A DNA stretch of 64,000 bases from positions 62,001 to 126,000 of the forward strand of contig JAUCBJ010006629.1 in the NCBI GenBank assembly GCA_032718475.1. Reading direction: 5' to 3'. The position numbers and the translations under genes are program-made. The notes beneath the pieces are model-generated. The model did no database searches and was not told the origin of the DNA. It was given only the letters and a program-made list of their open reading frames with translations. Positions 33,026 to 46,000 of this stretch are shown one piece after another. Position 1 is the first letter of the stretch, and each line of letters opens with the position of its first letter. The DNA comes from Nemertoderma westbladi (taxonomy: Eukaryota; Xenacoelomorpha; Nemertodermatida; Nemertodermatidae).

Positions 33026-35190
33026 TGATAAACAACCGCGACCTCTATACTAACAGCAGAACTGTTGAACAGACCAATACCCGTTAATATCCTTCTGCCA
33101 ACCTAATAAGTTCTCGTCTAACCAATAAGACACGAAGACTGCTCTACTGTTAAGTAAAGGGGCTCAGGAGCGTGATATTACTAAATTGTAAGGGTTGCTA
33201 AATACAAACCGCTACTTACCGTTAGATGGCGCTAATCTGCCGTCCGCTAATATATTTTACTAAATTTACACAACTCCTGCAAAATCGCTTGTTCCTTTAT
33301 CTACCGATTGCTCGATAGAGAGCTAACTGTTCGAATCTATGAGCCACGCAGGAATAACCAAAACAATAAACCCGAGTCGGCTCCCTAAGCTTACTTAAGA
33401 CGAGTGCGAGAGGCCTTGCACTCAGAGTATTCTTACGCCTAATTTTATCACTATTAAAGCACGCTATTACCTACGTCTTTCTAATCGCGAATACTGGAGG
33501 TTCCCTAACGTAATGTGTGAATGCGAGAATATTTAAAATATCAAAATGGTACAGTATCTGTTTCTACATGGATAATACCACTCCGAGTCTAAAACTGCCC
33601 GCGACTGGCTTTAGGCCAGCAAAATTACTAGCGTATCGTGCGTACCGAATAGTGCGTTCTAGCTGATTGCCCGCTAATGCAAATAACCGCTCAGCGTGAA
33701 TAGTTTACAGTACACTAATTATTACCTTAGCTACTCTCCGCTATGCTGCGTACTAATTCTTAATTTTTTAGTAATTAATTACAGTCACAAATATTTAACA
33801 GCGTACTAATTACTAAGAGTTCCAGAATACGTAATTCTAATTTATCACGCAACAGGTTTCGCTAGTAATAGCCTAAATTGCCGTATTACTTTGACCTAAT
33901 CAATAACTAATTATTGTAACTAAGAAATAGAAATCAATCAAAGGAAAAAGAGCGCCTATCTAAGCATTCGTAATCTTAGGCACACTTCAATAACACACCA
34001 ATCAGCGTTAGAAATCACAGTTTACAATTGTGCAATTCACTACTCGTACTCCACACTCAACGTTGTAATACGCGCAGGCCTCTCCCGGGTACATCTAGGA
34101 TTCCTAACTAACCCAATTCCTGCCCCCCTAATACTAAATAGAGACAAAACCTGGATCATCAGCCCCCTAGATACTGTACCGGCGATCGGTCTGCGTGCCG
34201 CAGTGCAAGATACCCGCCCGCAATGGTGACCCTGGCCAGCGTTGCCCGCTTTGAATCCTCCACTCTCTCCTAGTCGCTCAACCCCCCGATGCGCCCACCG
34301 CCCACTGGCACCTTAGCCCTCCATGATGCTAATAGCTACCGTAGCGGCGCATTCAAATCACAAAGTCTGACAGTCTCAGGAATCCCTTGGGATTATTGCG
34401 CAGAAAAGAATCACATAGAACCATCAATCAAAGGTAGAAATCATAGTTCGATTGTAATTTGCAGTAATCGAAGGAATTATTGAGAAACACAAGCAAAGTA
34501 ATCGCACTAGCAAATCATTCAAGAAATTAATCAAAATTAGCAAATTGCAGAAAATACGATATCCTAATACAAAATTAGAGACAGCTCAGCAAGTAAATTG
34601 TAACAGGGGTGTGTCATGTGATAAGGCATGAACATATGAACAAATATATGAACAACAAAAAGCCCTACCGGCACACCGCCAATTTATAGGTGATCCGGAT
34701 GGGGTGATGCAATAAGGTGACTCAATCGCTCTCCCATTGGCTCTCCAGTCCATGCTAGCATTAAACCAACCTGGAAGCAGTTAATCCAATAAGGAGACCG
34801 GATTGTAGCCCTATGCCCTCAAATTATTACCATATATGGTAATGGATCACGTCTCTGGCTGCTGAATGGCCAGGACAGCGTCCCTATATGCTAGCCCTAT
34901 CAAACTAATATCAGCAAGCACAAAATCCAGGGTCCGAGTAAACTCGCTACCCTGGAACTATCTACATATATCCTAATACAAAATTACGTAGGTAGGGCTA
35001 CATACTATACAAAATGAATGGATGCAAAATATATGGGCGTTTTAACTTCCTTACCTAAATGTCACCACACTGCGCCTTATCTAAATAATTATACTGCACA
35101 ACGGACTAATATTACGTACAGTATAACGGACTAATACTGCATACTGCATAATGGACTAATACTGTGGATACAGCGCCATATACCGTAACA
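33026..35190 (-). repeat. 3' LTR of the giant BEL element
   Basis: 2165 bp, matching 50948-53076. It is longer by a ~36-bp segment near 35085-35125 that repeats the ACTAATACTG phrase. ORFs of about 64 codons inside it are duplicated in the other LTR and are not genes. Confidence 0.95.
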
Positions 35191-35626
35191 CCGCTCCAAG
35201 GGAAATCATATAATGTTTCCCTCCAATTGTAGAAGAGTATAAGGTGATGTATACAAAACAAAATAAATTTCTTCCAACCAATCTAAATAACATAATAATT
35301 CTACTATTTACAAATATTGCCATAGATATTGCATAATGAATTACATACAAATTAAATTTACAAAATATTGTTTCTCGTTCATTCTTACTACATAATGATT
35401 ACTACATACAAAATCAAATATAAAAATTTTGCTAGGGCAAGTGAAAGGAGTAAGCCAAACCCGCAGGTTTGTCTCCCCAATCACTTCCTTCGCCTCTTTC
35501 ATAATATAAATTCAAATAACTCAACTAGTGTATACGAGTCTAGTCGAAAATTTTCAAATGCTACAATATACATCAGAGCGACGATGATGTATATATCTAG
35601 AGTCTGTCGCCCTGTGCCATAATGTA
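35191..35626 (-). other. 3' untranslated region of the giant BEL element
   Basis: Between ORF3 and the 3' LTR. On the sense strand the bases next to the LTR are purine-rich only briefly (GGAGCGG), with a better purine run GGAGGGAAA some 35 bases farther away, so the polypurine tract is uncertain. It contains one copy of the dispersed 18-bp palindrome (35455-35472). Confidence 0.6.
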
Positions 35627-38600
35627 TTATCGACCCGCTCCTGGGTTCTTTGGGCTCGCTCCTCTCTTTCGTCCCCTTCCCAGATACACTAATCTACCTC
35701 TAGTCGACTCCGTTGACGGCGTCCGTGAGGCGTCACTCCCCGGAACCGGCGACGACGTTCCCTGAGCCCCGACAGATTCTCGGCTCGAACTTCTCCCTCG
35801 GCCTCGTCCCAATTGTCGCGCTCCCGTGGTCGCTTCCGCCAACTCTTCCTTCTGCAGTTGCACACGCGCTTTCTCAGACGCCCCCTGCGCCTTGCGCTGC
35901 AACCGTTGAGCTTCTATAATGGAGTGGTAGTGGTCGTCCTTGACTTGACGCTTGTCTTGGACCCCTCCTCCTGGTTCCTTCCGCGAGCCTTGAGCTCCAG
36001 CGGTCGTCGCTGTGGTCGCTGCGATCCTTTGTTCCTGTATCCTCTCGGCGGTCAATGAACCCACTGGCACATGAGTCAACAAGAATTCGTTGCGGTATTG
36101 TATAGCCGCCATCCTCCAATCACCTCGCGCGCGTACCACTTTTCTAGTCTCCGTAAATACACCCTTCGTGATGCGATCGCAAATAGCAACGAAGTTCCAT
36201 GTGTACTTATTGTCCATGTTCAATTGTCTGAAGTATTCTCGGACTACGATAACTCCAGTGTTCTGTGGAAGGTCTTGAGCAGTTAGGATGAGCTCCTGAT
36301 ATTGTGGTAGCGATTGAAGATATGGCTCGTACGCAACATGCGATGGGTCTACCGCCCAAAACCCATATCCCGCTTTAAATGGTAACCAACGCATCTGCGC
36401 TTGAATATGGTAATCCGCCACACTCTCCCACTTATCTAACATCTCCCGAAGTAGGTTAGCGCTATGGTTTTGAAAGGAATCATCTCGCAGCTGACATCTC
36501 GCGCTACGGTGTCCTTTTACTCCACAATATCCACATTGAGAAATGAAGACGGTGCACGTGTGAAACGAATGGTCGGTCTCATTGCACCAACGACAGACCT
36601 TATGCGCCGCCTCTATTACCGCGTCGCACGACTTTAGATTGTGCCTTGTGCTGCCGCACAATTTGCACCTACGCGCTTGTGGAAACCAGGCCCTCTCGTA
36701 TATGAGGTCTCCAATCGGTTTCGCACTTCCTTCCTTCCCAATGTCTAATACGATGTCGTCCTCTCCGGTCAACGGTTGTCGATCCGGAACAAAGTAAACA
36801 TCCTCGCCCTTGTCCTCTATCTCCAATATTTCCTCCCGCGTTCGTTTCGGATATGTCTTCTCCACCGGAAGATCTACTCCGAACACCTCTACTAACGTTT
36901 CCGGCCAGCCCTCCTTAACAGGTCTATCAGCCTCCGAGTGGAAGGGAGTACCAAACCCGCGGGTTTGATTCCCGAACCACTTCTCCAAAGCTTCTGGCGT
37001 CGGATATTCCATCGACGGTCGGTCTCCCAAATCTCCGATGTTCTGTCGATATACTCCTTCGAATATCGCTAATCCTCTCCTCACCATCGACGTATTCTCT
37101 AACGATTGGTTGAAGAACGGGGTTAAGAAACGCTTCATCACGTCGGATTGGATTCCCCCTTTCGAGCGAACGTATTGATCTCCTCCGAATACCAATGGAT
37201 GACGCTTCAAAACTCGCGCAACGATATCCGCTAATAAACAAGTCACCGTGTTCGACTCAAGCACCAAATAATATTGTAGCGACGCACGGGGTGGCGCGCA
37301 AATGTTCCAATACACTAACGCTTGCCGCTTGAAGTGGGATTTGAACTCCGCTCCCGGTGGCGTGTTGTATTCGCCATACGCCTCCTCGTACTTCTTTTGC
37401 GTCTTCAACTTAAAGTCCCAATTATACAACAAGTGTGCTATAAAGCCCATACCAGTCTTGGCAGAGTTGGGATACTCCCTATAAATTCCAATATCCTGTG
37501 CCCATAGCAACAATAGCTTGGTGTCGACAAACGGTCTCGGCAATCTATCTTCCAGATCAGTCATGGCGTTGAAGTCGCTCTCCAAATCGCTCTGGACTCC
37601 CGATCCCACCTTGACGTAATCTTGGTTGAGAATAGCCTCTCTAACCTTCTTTGGTAACATCCTGGCGTCGATACGCTCCGCTCCGTGCATACCTCCTCGC
37701 CTGCATACCTCCAAAATCTGTTCCCTAGGATCCTTCCCTTTCCGATATTGTGTCGTTATGATGGGCTCCGGTCTCTCTCGATCCGCCCTCACACGCATAA
37801 ACACATGAGTCACACCATCGGCCGCACGAATTTGAATACACTTGCTGGTCAAACATTCCTGATGGGACCCTCCTTCATTGTCGTAGAACATCACTCTCCA
37901 ATCTTGCAGTGATTCCTCCGTTTTCCTCCACTGACGCTGAATCTCATCTGATGGGGTCCACATGCGCTCGATCGCCTTGTGGTCATCATATCGGGTATAA
38001 GAACCCTTCCTCCTCAGCCACGTCTGGTCTACTTCCTCGTCATCTGGGAATGTAGCCACCGCGACCCATACCTTGATGTACTTATCCAACCATCCGAATA
38101 GCTTACTCTCCTTCCCCGGAGCTCCAATCTTGTCCAAAGTGTCGTAATCTGTGATCTGCATTGGGACATCACGCAAGAACTTCGCGCATAAAACTTCCCG
38201 TAGACAGTCAACGTTCCAATGGTCCGCCATTCTTACCATCGGCAAGAATCGTATCGCTTCTCGCGACTCCGGATGATCTACTAATATCGCAGGTTCGGTG
38301 CCGTCGGAATAATACACCGGTCCGGGTTGAGATACGACCTGTGGAACAAATCCGGTCACTCTCCTCGTCTCCTCTTGATGTCTATCCGCGGTCTTATTAT
38401 ACTCCGCTATCCTGTTCTCAAATAACTCTTTCGCCTTCGCCGCTCGCTCCTCCTGCCGCAACGCGTCTATGTCGTCCTGATGCTCAGGCGTGAGGCTTCT
38501 CACTCGGTGAGGTGAAGTAAACGTAGTCCAGGGACTCGAGAGCTCCAAACCCGCGGGTTTGGTACCCGAGTCCCGCGCCGCTTCGCGCCGCGCCTCTAGA

Positions 38601-39334
38601 TCCTTATAGGCTCGGTACAGCGAAATGGCCGCTGCCGTCTCTATCAAACTGGGTGTCGAACAGGGTTTAATCTCCGTATACGGATCTAATGTCGTAACGG
38701 TCGGCGTAATGGGTCTCGGAGGTCGCTTTCCGCTGAAGTCGATACTGATCATCGGGTTGCTCATCGGGTAACCTCCCTCGTTGTATCTAAGGAATTGGTG
38801 AGCTGGACATCGCGTTAATATCGGTTCCGGATGTTGCTCGTCTAATCGGTCGGGAATCGCCACGTCCTGTTTATTCATGCATTCACCACACTTGTAGAAG
38901 AGCTTGTATACGCTGAAGACTTTCGGCGTCTCCTGATCCTCGCCTCGAGTCCTCCGATACAGGTGCATTCCGTCGAACTGGTCTCGGACTGCAGGTAGAG
39001 GCTCCTCGTGTCGTAAATACATATTCATATGGTATAGTCGTGCGATTTCCTCGTCCGGATCTGCGCTAATGTCGCACACGTCCAAAGCAAAGTCGTAGGG
39101 ATACCGCGTGCGATACTCTCTCCGCAAGACTTCCATCCGGTCCCCCAACGCTCTCATTCTTTCTCTCCGTAATTCTTTATCATAACTTGGTTTATACTTC
39201 CCGTTCAGCTCCATCACGGACCGCCCATGGTAGTAAACGTTAGAGTCTTTACATCCTGGTCGCGCGAATGGTAGCTCCGCCTCCTCTCTGGCAGTAAATC
39301 CTCTGCGCGGTTGCGCTCTAATATCCCTCTCCAT
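35627..39334 (-). CDS. ORF3: 1235-residue protein with three CCHC zinc knuckles, downstream of pol
   Basis: ATG at 39334, uninterrupted. Residues about 889-950 hold three consecutive CX2CX4HX4C zinc knuckles: CKLCGSTRHNLKSC, CRWCNETDHSFHTC and CGYCGVKGHRSARC. Upstream are about 880 residues of charged sequence with no motif I recognise, including CGECMN...C and a helix-rich centre. The C-terminus is Gln/Arg-rich then RG-rich (RGRGRSSSRES), typical of nucleic-acid binding. It occupies the place of env, but has no signal peptide or membrane segment, so it is not an envelope protein. It is either a second Gag- or nucleocapsid-like protein or a captured host gene. Two copies of the dispersed palindrome lie in its coding sequence, in two different frames. 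Confidence 0.8.
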   Translation of the reverse strand: MERDIRAQPRRGFTAREEAELPFARPGCKDSNVYYHGRSVMELNGKYKPSYDKELRRERMRALGDRMEVLRREYRTRYPYDFALDVCDISADPDEEIARLYHMNMYLRHEEPLPAVRDQFDGMHLYRRTRGEDQETPKVFSVYKLFYKCGECMNKQDVAIPDRLDEQHPEPILTRCPAHQFLRYNEGGYPMSNPMISIDFSGKRPPRPITPTVTTLDPYTEIKPCSTPSLIETAAAISLYRAYKDLEARREAARDSGTKPAGLELSSPWTTFTSPHRVRSLTPEHQDDIDALRQEERAAKAKELFENRIAEYNKTADRHQEETRRVTGFVPQVVSQPGPVYYSDGTEPAILVDHPESREAIRFLPMVRMADHWNVDCLREVLCAKFLRDVPMQITDYDTLDKIGAPGKESKLFGWLDKYIKVWVAVATFPDDEEVDQTWLRRKGSYTRYDDHKAIERMWTPSDEIQRQWRKTEESLQDWRVMFYDNEGGSHQECLTSKCIQIRAADGVTHVFMRVRADRERPEPIITTQYRKGKDPREQILEVCRRGGMHGAERIDARMLPKKVREAILNQDYVKVGSGVQSDLESDFNAMTDLEDRLPRPFVDTKLLLLWAQDIGIYREYPNSAKTGMGFIAHLLYNWDFKLKTQKKYEEAYGEYNTPPGAEFKSHFKRQALVYWNICAPPRASLQYYLVLESNTVTCLLADIVARVLKRHPLVFGGDQYVRSKGGIQSDVMKRFLTPFFNQSLENTSMVRRGLAIFEGVYRQNIGDLGDRPSMEYPTPEALEKWFGNQTRGFGTPFHSEADRPVKEGWPETLVEVFGVDLPVEKTYPKRTREEILEIEDKGEDVYFVPDRQPLTGEDDIVLDIGKEGSAKPIGDLIYERAWFPQARRCKLCGSTRHNLKSCDAVIEAAHKVCRWCNETDHSFHTCTVFISQCGYCGVKGHRSARCQLRDDSFQNHSANLLREMLDKWESVADYHIQAQMRWLPFKAGYGFWAVDPSHVAYEPYLQSLPQYQELILTAQDLPQNTGVIVVREYFRQLNMDNKYTWNFVAICDRITKGVFTETRKVVRARGDWRMAAIQYRNEFLLTHVPVGSLTAERIQEQRIAATTATTAGAQGSRKEPGGGVQDKRQVKDDHYHSIIEAQRLQRKAQGASEKARVQLQKEELAEATTGARQLGRGRGRSSSRESVGAQGTSSPVPGSDASRTPSTESTRGRLVYLGRGRKRGASPKNPGAGR
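36951..36968. repeat. Dispersed 18-bp palindrome (representative copy inside ORF3)
   Basis: CCAAACCCGCGGGTTTGA. Other copies are at 35455-35472, 38545-38562, 39650-39667, 41737-41754, 43974-43991, 47800-47817 and 49437-49454. They lie in coding and noncoding parts of this element only. Confidence 0.9.
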
Positions 39335-40090
39335 TATGTTACGCGTATATACATATATATATATCCCAATAAGTGCCGTTACGTAACCAACTACACTGTG
39401 GGTAAATCAGTTAGATGTCGCCGAAAGACAGACCTCCCGAACCCCCCCGCCTTCCAGCAGTTCAGGTTCGACTCTCTAGATCCCGTCTCTTCCTAACTAA
39501 CTATCCTCTAACCTATTCCCATGCATAGCGCAAAAACTTTGGAGATAAACTGGCCGTGACCAACTCACTTTTTGATGCCCAAACTACTCCCATTACTCGT
39601 ACTAAACTACAGTAGTTAGAAAGGACCATAGCCACAATACTCGACTATACCAAACCCACAGGTTTGATAATCGAACATCACACATCCTGCAAACTACTGA
39701 GTGGGGTCCGTGCACGCCTCTGGTGCTACTAACCTTTAGCACCTTAGTTGCACTGTTGGCACCAATCTGTGGAAGTTGCTAAACTCAATTTACACTCCTA
39801 CGTAATATAGCCGTCACCATGGTTTCTAAATGCTATTTTCCAGGCTTCACGACTTTTCAAATTACTGTTTATCTATAGACGAATTCAAAAACGCGTCTAT
39901 ACACAGCGTCTGGAATTGTCTTGGGTTCACTTCTAATTTTTAAAATTTTAAATTTTCCAAAATTTTGAAAATAAAATTTTGTTTTGATACCCACCAGACA
40001 AAACTCAACGCAAATCACCACAACCCCGCTCCTATGCATTTCATTGTATTTGCATACGAGGAATGCATACGAAGTGAGTTGCGTCCAACA
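39335..40090 (-). other. Spacer between gag-pol and ORF3
   Basis: No ORF. It contains one dispersed palindrome (39650-39667) and a TATATATATATAT stretch just upstream of the ORF3 ATG, at about 39350-39364, which could serve as an internal promoter or leader for ORF3; inference only. Confidence 0.5.
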
Positions 40091-43000
40091 CTAACTCTGT
40101 TTTGAGGCAGGAGACAAATTATAATCTCCCGTCTCGATACGTGTCTCCTCTAATAACACGATATCTTGGACCGGTCGGTCCAAGGTGTGCAAACCATTAG
40201 TTTTACACTTTTTTGGGTGCGGACACTTGCACCTAATTTTCACAGTGACTGTGCGCACTATGTTTTGCACGTCTGGGTGTGTGTGCAAGATCACTCCTGT
40301 CTCCCAATACTTTCTCTTGACAATGGGTTCGGTTATCAACACGTAATCTCCCCTTTGGAGACTCCGAACCGTTTTGTACCACTTTGTTCTGGTGGATATG
40401 GTGGGAAGATAGTATTCCCGCCAATATTCCCAGAATGTGTACGCCACTAACTGTGTTACTTTCCAGCTCTTACGACTATATAGGTCGGCACTAATGGGTT
40501 CTGATGCCGGCACAAGAAATGCTGGACTCTGCATTAGCAAATGATTCGGCGTTAATGCAACACCGTCTGGCAACATAGCTATCGGCCTCGAGTTTAGGGT
40601 ATGCTCGATTTCAATGAAAGCTGTAACCAGTTCGTCATCGGTAAGTTGTTTGTTCACAGGCAACGTCTTAGCAATGGCCTGCTTTACAGAGCGAACTAAA
40701 CGCTCCCAACTTCCTCCTCTCCAAGGACTTTCTGGAGTATTGAATCTCCATTCTACTCGTTGCGGCAAAAGTGCTGCAGAAATTTCCTTATTCTGTGCTG
40801 CTTTATGAGCCGCGTTCAACTCGCTATTCCCTCCGACAAAGTTTGTACCCTTGTCAGAGTAGAACGCCTTTACTAGTCCTCTCCTGGCCATAAATCTCTT
40901 CAAGGCCAGGAGCAGAGATTTGGTCGACATGTCTGCCACACGCTCGATATGTATGGCTCTACTCGCCATACATGTCAGTAGCAGACCCCATCGCTTGTGG
41001 GTCAGCCGTCCACTCTTTGCTTCAATCGGACCAAAACAGTCCACCCCTGTATTCGTAAAGGGTGGGTCATATGCCTGCACTCTCGCTTCCGGGAGTTCAG
41101 CCATCTCCTGTTCCAATACTCTGGCGTTCACTCTCTTGCAAACCAGACAGGCGTCGTACATAGTGCCTACTGCCCTGCTTGGCTGCAATAGAATGAATCG
41201 CTGTCTCGCTGCCGACAGACAGTGTAACCTTCCCGCGTGATGCAACCTCTTATGTATATCCCATAGAATCGCTCTTTGCAATTCTATTGGGTGACTAGGG
41301 ATTATCACTGGGAACCTAAACTGTGAGTTTATGTCGACAGTCTGGATTCTCGATCTATGACAAATTAAACCCTTATGGATTAATGGACTCCATTTTCTAA
41401 GGGGTTTATAGAGAACTGGTCGATGAGCCGATAATAGATGGAATTCTTTCGGGAAGGCACACATTTGATAATGCTTCAAATGCTTTAATTCCGCTTGATC
41501 AATCTCATCCTCTGTCAGAGGTCGTTTCAATTTCCGAATTCGCTCACTATTGGTGCTCAATGGTTCTCTCAAATGTTTCGAATGTTTTAAACAAAGGTAC
41601 GAAACGTATCGGCTTAACCACGCAGTTCTTTTACAAATTGTCAGCCAAGAGGCAGACGAATTTAGTAATTTGTCATAAATACTGCATGACTCTAATGCCA
41701 GCGACGGTTGTCCTCTAACTAATGGAAGTTTCGAATCCAAACCCGCAGGTTTGGAAACCAAAGGCTCCATTGTGTCGGTCATTTTCTGTCCGTCACTTAC
41801 CAATTGTGACTGTCGTCTAGTCTGTAAGGGTGGTTTTACGTCGTAACTTACCCTTCCTGACCTAGTAGTCACGTAAGTCTGTTGGTCTGACAGGTCTCCG
41901 GGCCGCTCCAATAACTCTTCAGGCCGCTCCAATGACTCTTCAGGCCGCTCCAATGACTTAAGTTTGGCTTTAGACTTCGACTTAGAGACTTTCTCCACTT
42001 TGACTTCTGCATCTTCAGGCATCGGATTGGTCACTATCTTTAGTCGCTCTGGCCAATGTTCCTGTGTCCTCGTTAGAAAATCAGGTCCATGCAACCAAAA
42101 CTCCTGCGACTCTTCCCGACAGAATTCCGCCGGCATTGCACCTCTCGAAGTTATGTCGGCCGGGTTCAACACTCCCGGACAATGTCTCCATTGTTCCTTC
42201 GTCGAAAAATCAACGATCTGAGCGCGTCTATTGGCCACAAATGTCTTTAGTGCATTATTGTCGGCCGCAATGTATACTAACACCAAGGATGCGTCCGTCC
42301 AATAGAATAAGGTCAATGTCGTGTCTAACTCCTCAGTTATTTGCTTACTTACCTCGACCGAAACTACAGCCGCCTGTAACTCTGCACGAGGGACAGTCAT
42401 ATATTTGACCGGCATTGTCTTTGATCTAGAAGTCACAAAGGCCGTCTCAAATTTGTCCTGACTTACCTCTCGGCGAAGGTAGGCTACCATACCAAAGCCG
42501 GTGTCACTTGCGTCACTGAATAAATGCAGTTCTAAATCAGCTGGAAATACCAGCTGATTCGGAAAGTAGGAACGGGGTACATCTATATTGTTCAATAGAT
42601 GCAACTCGGCTTCCCACTCCCTCCACTGCTTTGCATGTATAGGAGATATTGGTTCGTCCCACTCTAAGTCGGACAACCAAATTTTCCTCATGCACGCTCG
42701 TGCCTGTAATATAACCGGACTGATAAAGTTCATCGGGTCAAATAGTCTACTTAATGTCGATAAGCAAATTCTCTTTGTCAAAACTTTGTCTGGGCTACTG
42801 GGCTCAAATCTAACTCTTACCTGGAACTTATCTGAGTTCGGGTTCCAAGCGAGTCCCAGTACTCGCGCCATGGGGATTGGTTCTACCCCCAATTCTATGT
42901 CTCCGCTCCCGCGATCTTTTACCGGGAACGATTCTAATAGGGCCTCCGAATTAGTAGTGAACTTGGTCAGAGGAAATCCCCCTGTAGCCAAGCACTCTTG

Positions 43001-46000
43001 CAGGCCGTGAGCCACTTCTATGGCTTGTTCCGCTGTGTCCTTGGACACCAATCCGTCGTCCATATAGAAGTTTCTCAAGATGGACTCGATTACTTCTACT
43101 GGGTACTTACCAATCTGGGCTGTTGCCGTTTTCTTTAGAACGAACAGCGTGCCATTCGGACTATCGCGGGCGCCAAATATCCTAACGTACATTTGGTATG
43201 TAACCACTGGGCCGGATAAGTCTTCATTCTCAAACCAGAGAAATCGAAGGCTATCCTGGTCTGCCTTACAGGCTCTTACCTGGTGGAACATCGCCTCGAT
43301 GTCACAAGTAAATGCGAATCGCCGCTGTCTAAAACGCAACAGTATTCCAATCAAATAGTTATTCAGGTTGGGACCATCCATCAACTCTGAATTCAGGGAC
43401 ATACCTCTATAGACTGCTGCGCAGTCGTTGACTACTCGGACTTTGTCTGGCTTGTCAGGGTGAGTCACATAGTGGTGTGGAAGGTAATAAGTCTGGTCTG
43501 TCACTAAGTCAGGGTCCTCTACCTTCCCAGCAAATCCCTTGGCGAAATAGTTGTTGATCTGGGCGCAATACTTCTCCCTAATGTCCGGATTCTTCAACAA
43601 CCGAGCCCTTACTCCGTTTAATCTTTTCAAGGCTAAGCTGTAGTTGTTCTCCAACTTAGGTGGTTGTCGACGCCACAACATTCCAACTTCAAAATGTCCA
43701 GTCGGTAGCAGACGTATGGTGTCTTCCATCATCTCCAGCGACCGTTTCTCATCAGTAGACATGGCTAGGTCATATCCACCGGGTTCCATTGCGTCCCTAT
43801 CCAGCCATTCGACGGTTCTGGCTCCTGTCTCGAGGTCCTGGCGTATCAATTCCTTCTGTAATTCCTCCTCACTGTATTGGAAAATGTCTAGGTCTCGATA
43901 TTTAGCCACTTGACCCTCCACTATGTCTGTATAAGTCAAAACGTTAGTCAGATAAGTAGCGTGGGCCGCTGAACCAGACCCACGGGTCTGATAACAGTAG
44001 TCCTCGGGTTCACTATCTGTCCGGTCGTTGTGAAGCGGTTCCGACAACCTAACATTATCGGGAATCAACTCCTCGTCCGACTCGCTAAAGTCACTATAGT
44101 GGTCAATACAGGTTCTCCTAAACTCGTCTATGTCTGGTGGTTCTACTAACGGTGGTTGAGTTATAGGCTGTAATTCATCGTATCTGTCCATTGGCTTGTC
44201 GCCACCTGTAAACTCATAAGACATGGGTACTCGTGTATACCAACCTAGTATGGTCCTATGGGCATGTGGTCCATTGACATGCGGCTCAGCTGGTCTCGTT
44301 TCCCATATCTGGTGTGCGATCAGCTGTTCTGCACCAATTAACATAGAAACATTCCTATAACCTACCTGGTGTCTGGGTATCCTGAGCTTGTCAAAATACT
44401 CCTGTGCTATGGGACTCATCGGCGGCACCTTACCTAACTGCCTGCCGAATCCCTTCATAGCTAGACACTTAAATCCGTCCAATGGCAAAGCTTTCCGTTC
44501 TTGTCGAGTGTGTTGGTCTCTCGGAAGTAGGGAATCTAGTTCCACCGAAATTCTGTGTCCCTTGAGGTCTCCTACCCCATGCATAGACTTCAACTCTATT
44601 TGGATCTCCTCGGCGTCCTGGAAGCTAGAAACAGCTCTCGCCACTTCCTCGTCGATATAAGATAATGTGGACGCAGTGTCCAACATCAAATATATTCGCT
44701 TCGATCCCTTATCGCCAGTGAGTTTCACCGGAATCACGCTAAATATTTCCGACGTGGCCGATGATAAATACGTCCGCGCGCTGGTCGATGAACTATCCGC
44801 GGTGAAACCTTGGCAGGTCACTTCTCTCGCGCTCGACTCGCCATCCTCGTCCGACGAACCTGGTTGGTAACCATCGTCCTGGATGCCAGTGTACGTATTC
44901 CTCCTTATCGATACGGGTTCTTTGCTCCCCTTCCTTTGAGGATTTCGCTGTAAGTAACGGTCCGTTGGGGTGTGGAAATCCGCATGTAGCAACTTGTGAT
45001 GTAGTCTGCCGCATTCCATGCATCCGTCCTTGCTGTTCGGGCACTGCCGCCGTATATGACCTGGCGCAAGACATGCCCAACAGGTGTCCAACGTCCGCAC
45101 TTGAACTCTTCTCTGTTCCGAATTTAATTCTTTGAACCGTCTGCAACTATCTAACTTATGGTCGTCAGATCTTACCTCCTTTAGTAAACAGTATTGGCAA
45201 CCTACAAATCCATCCGGCAACTCCTGTTGCTTTAACCTAGGTCTATCTAACCGCTCACCTGACCATACTCGCGAGTCTGATCTAAAGGCTGGGGTACTCG
45301 AATTATATCTGTCTACTGAGTTAAATGTCACAGTGGTCCTATCATCGTCAAAACTTACCATAGACTTACCGGTAACAGGTTTAGACTCCCTCATATTCTC
45401 TTCTGAGAAGTTTGATTTCATCTCTGCTACTGCGTCTGTGGCTATCATGTCATGAATATGCTGAAGTGTCAACACCTTACCTTGGCCCTCCAACTTATTC
45501 TCTAATTTGCGCCATTTCTGTCTGTAACGCATGTTTAAACGTCTTATTACGCTTTTCAAAACTTCGGCGTGATCACCATGATGAGGTAGATTCACCGTCC
45601 TCAAGATGTCCAATGCGTTCGAAATAGCGTTCGCTAAGTTCAACAGCTCTAACGGAGTTGTAATCCTTCCGCCCTTACCCAAGTCTTCTACTATCGACTG
45701 CGCCATCTTGGTTTTATTCCCGTAGATGTCACTAAGCGTCTTCATCGCTAACTCAAATGCTCTTTCATTGCCGACGAAATTATCAGCAATGGCTCTAGGT
45801 TCTCGATGGAGCATCTGAAGCAAATAGTTGAACTTTTCGTTGGGAGTAAAGGTGCTGTTGGTTAGCTGCTCGTCGACATAGGTTTTGAAGGTCCTCCAAT
45901 GTTTATGGTTACCCATAAACTTCTGGGGTTGCTGCGTCGGCAGTCCTTGCCTAGCAGCAAACTTACCTATGTCCCTAAGGGTTGCGTCGTTCCGGGTTAA

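Noticed and set aside
34289-34483. 64-codon ORF present twice (also 52211-52405)
   Set aside because: It is inside the LTRs on the antisense strand, so duplication reflects the LTR pair, not gene conservation.
35627-39334. ORF3 as an envelope gene
   Set aside because: No signal peptide, no membrane segment, no furin-like site; zinc knuckles and RG tail point to nucleic-acid binding.
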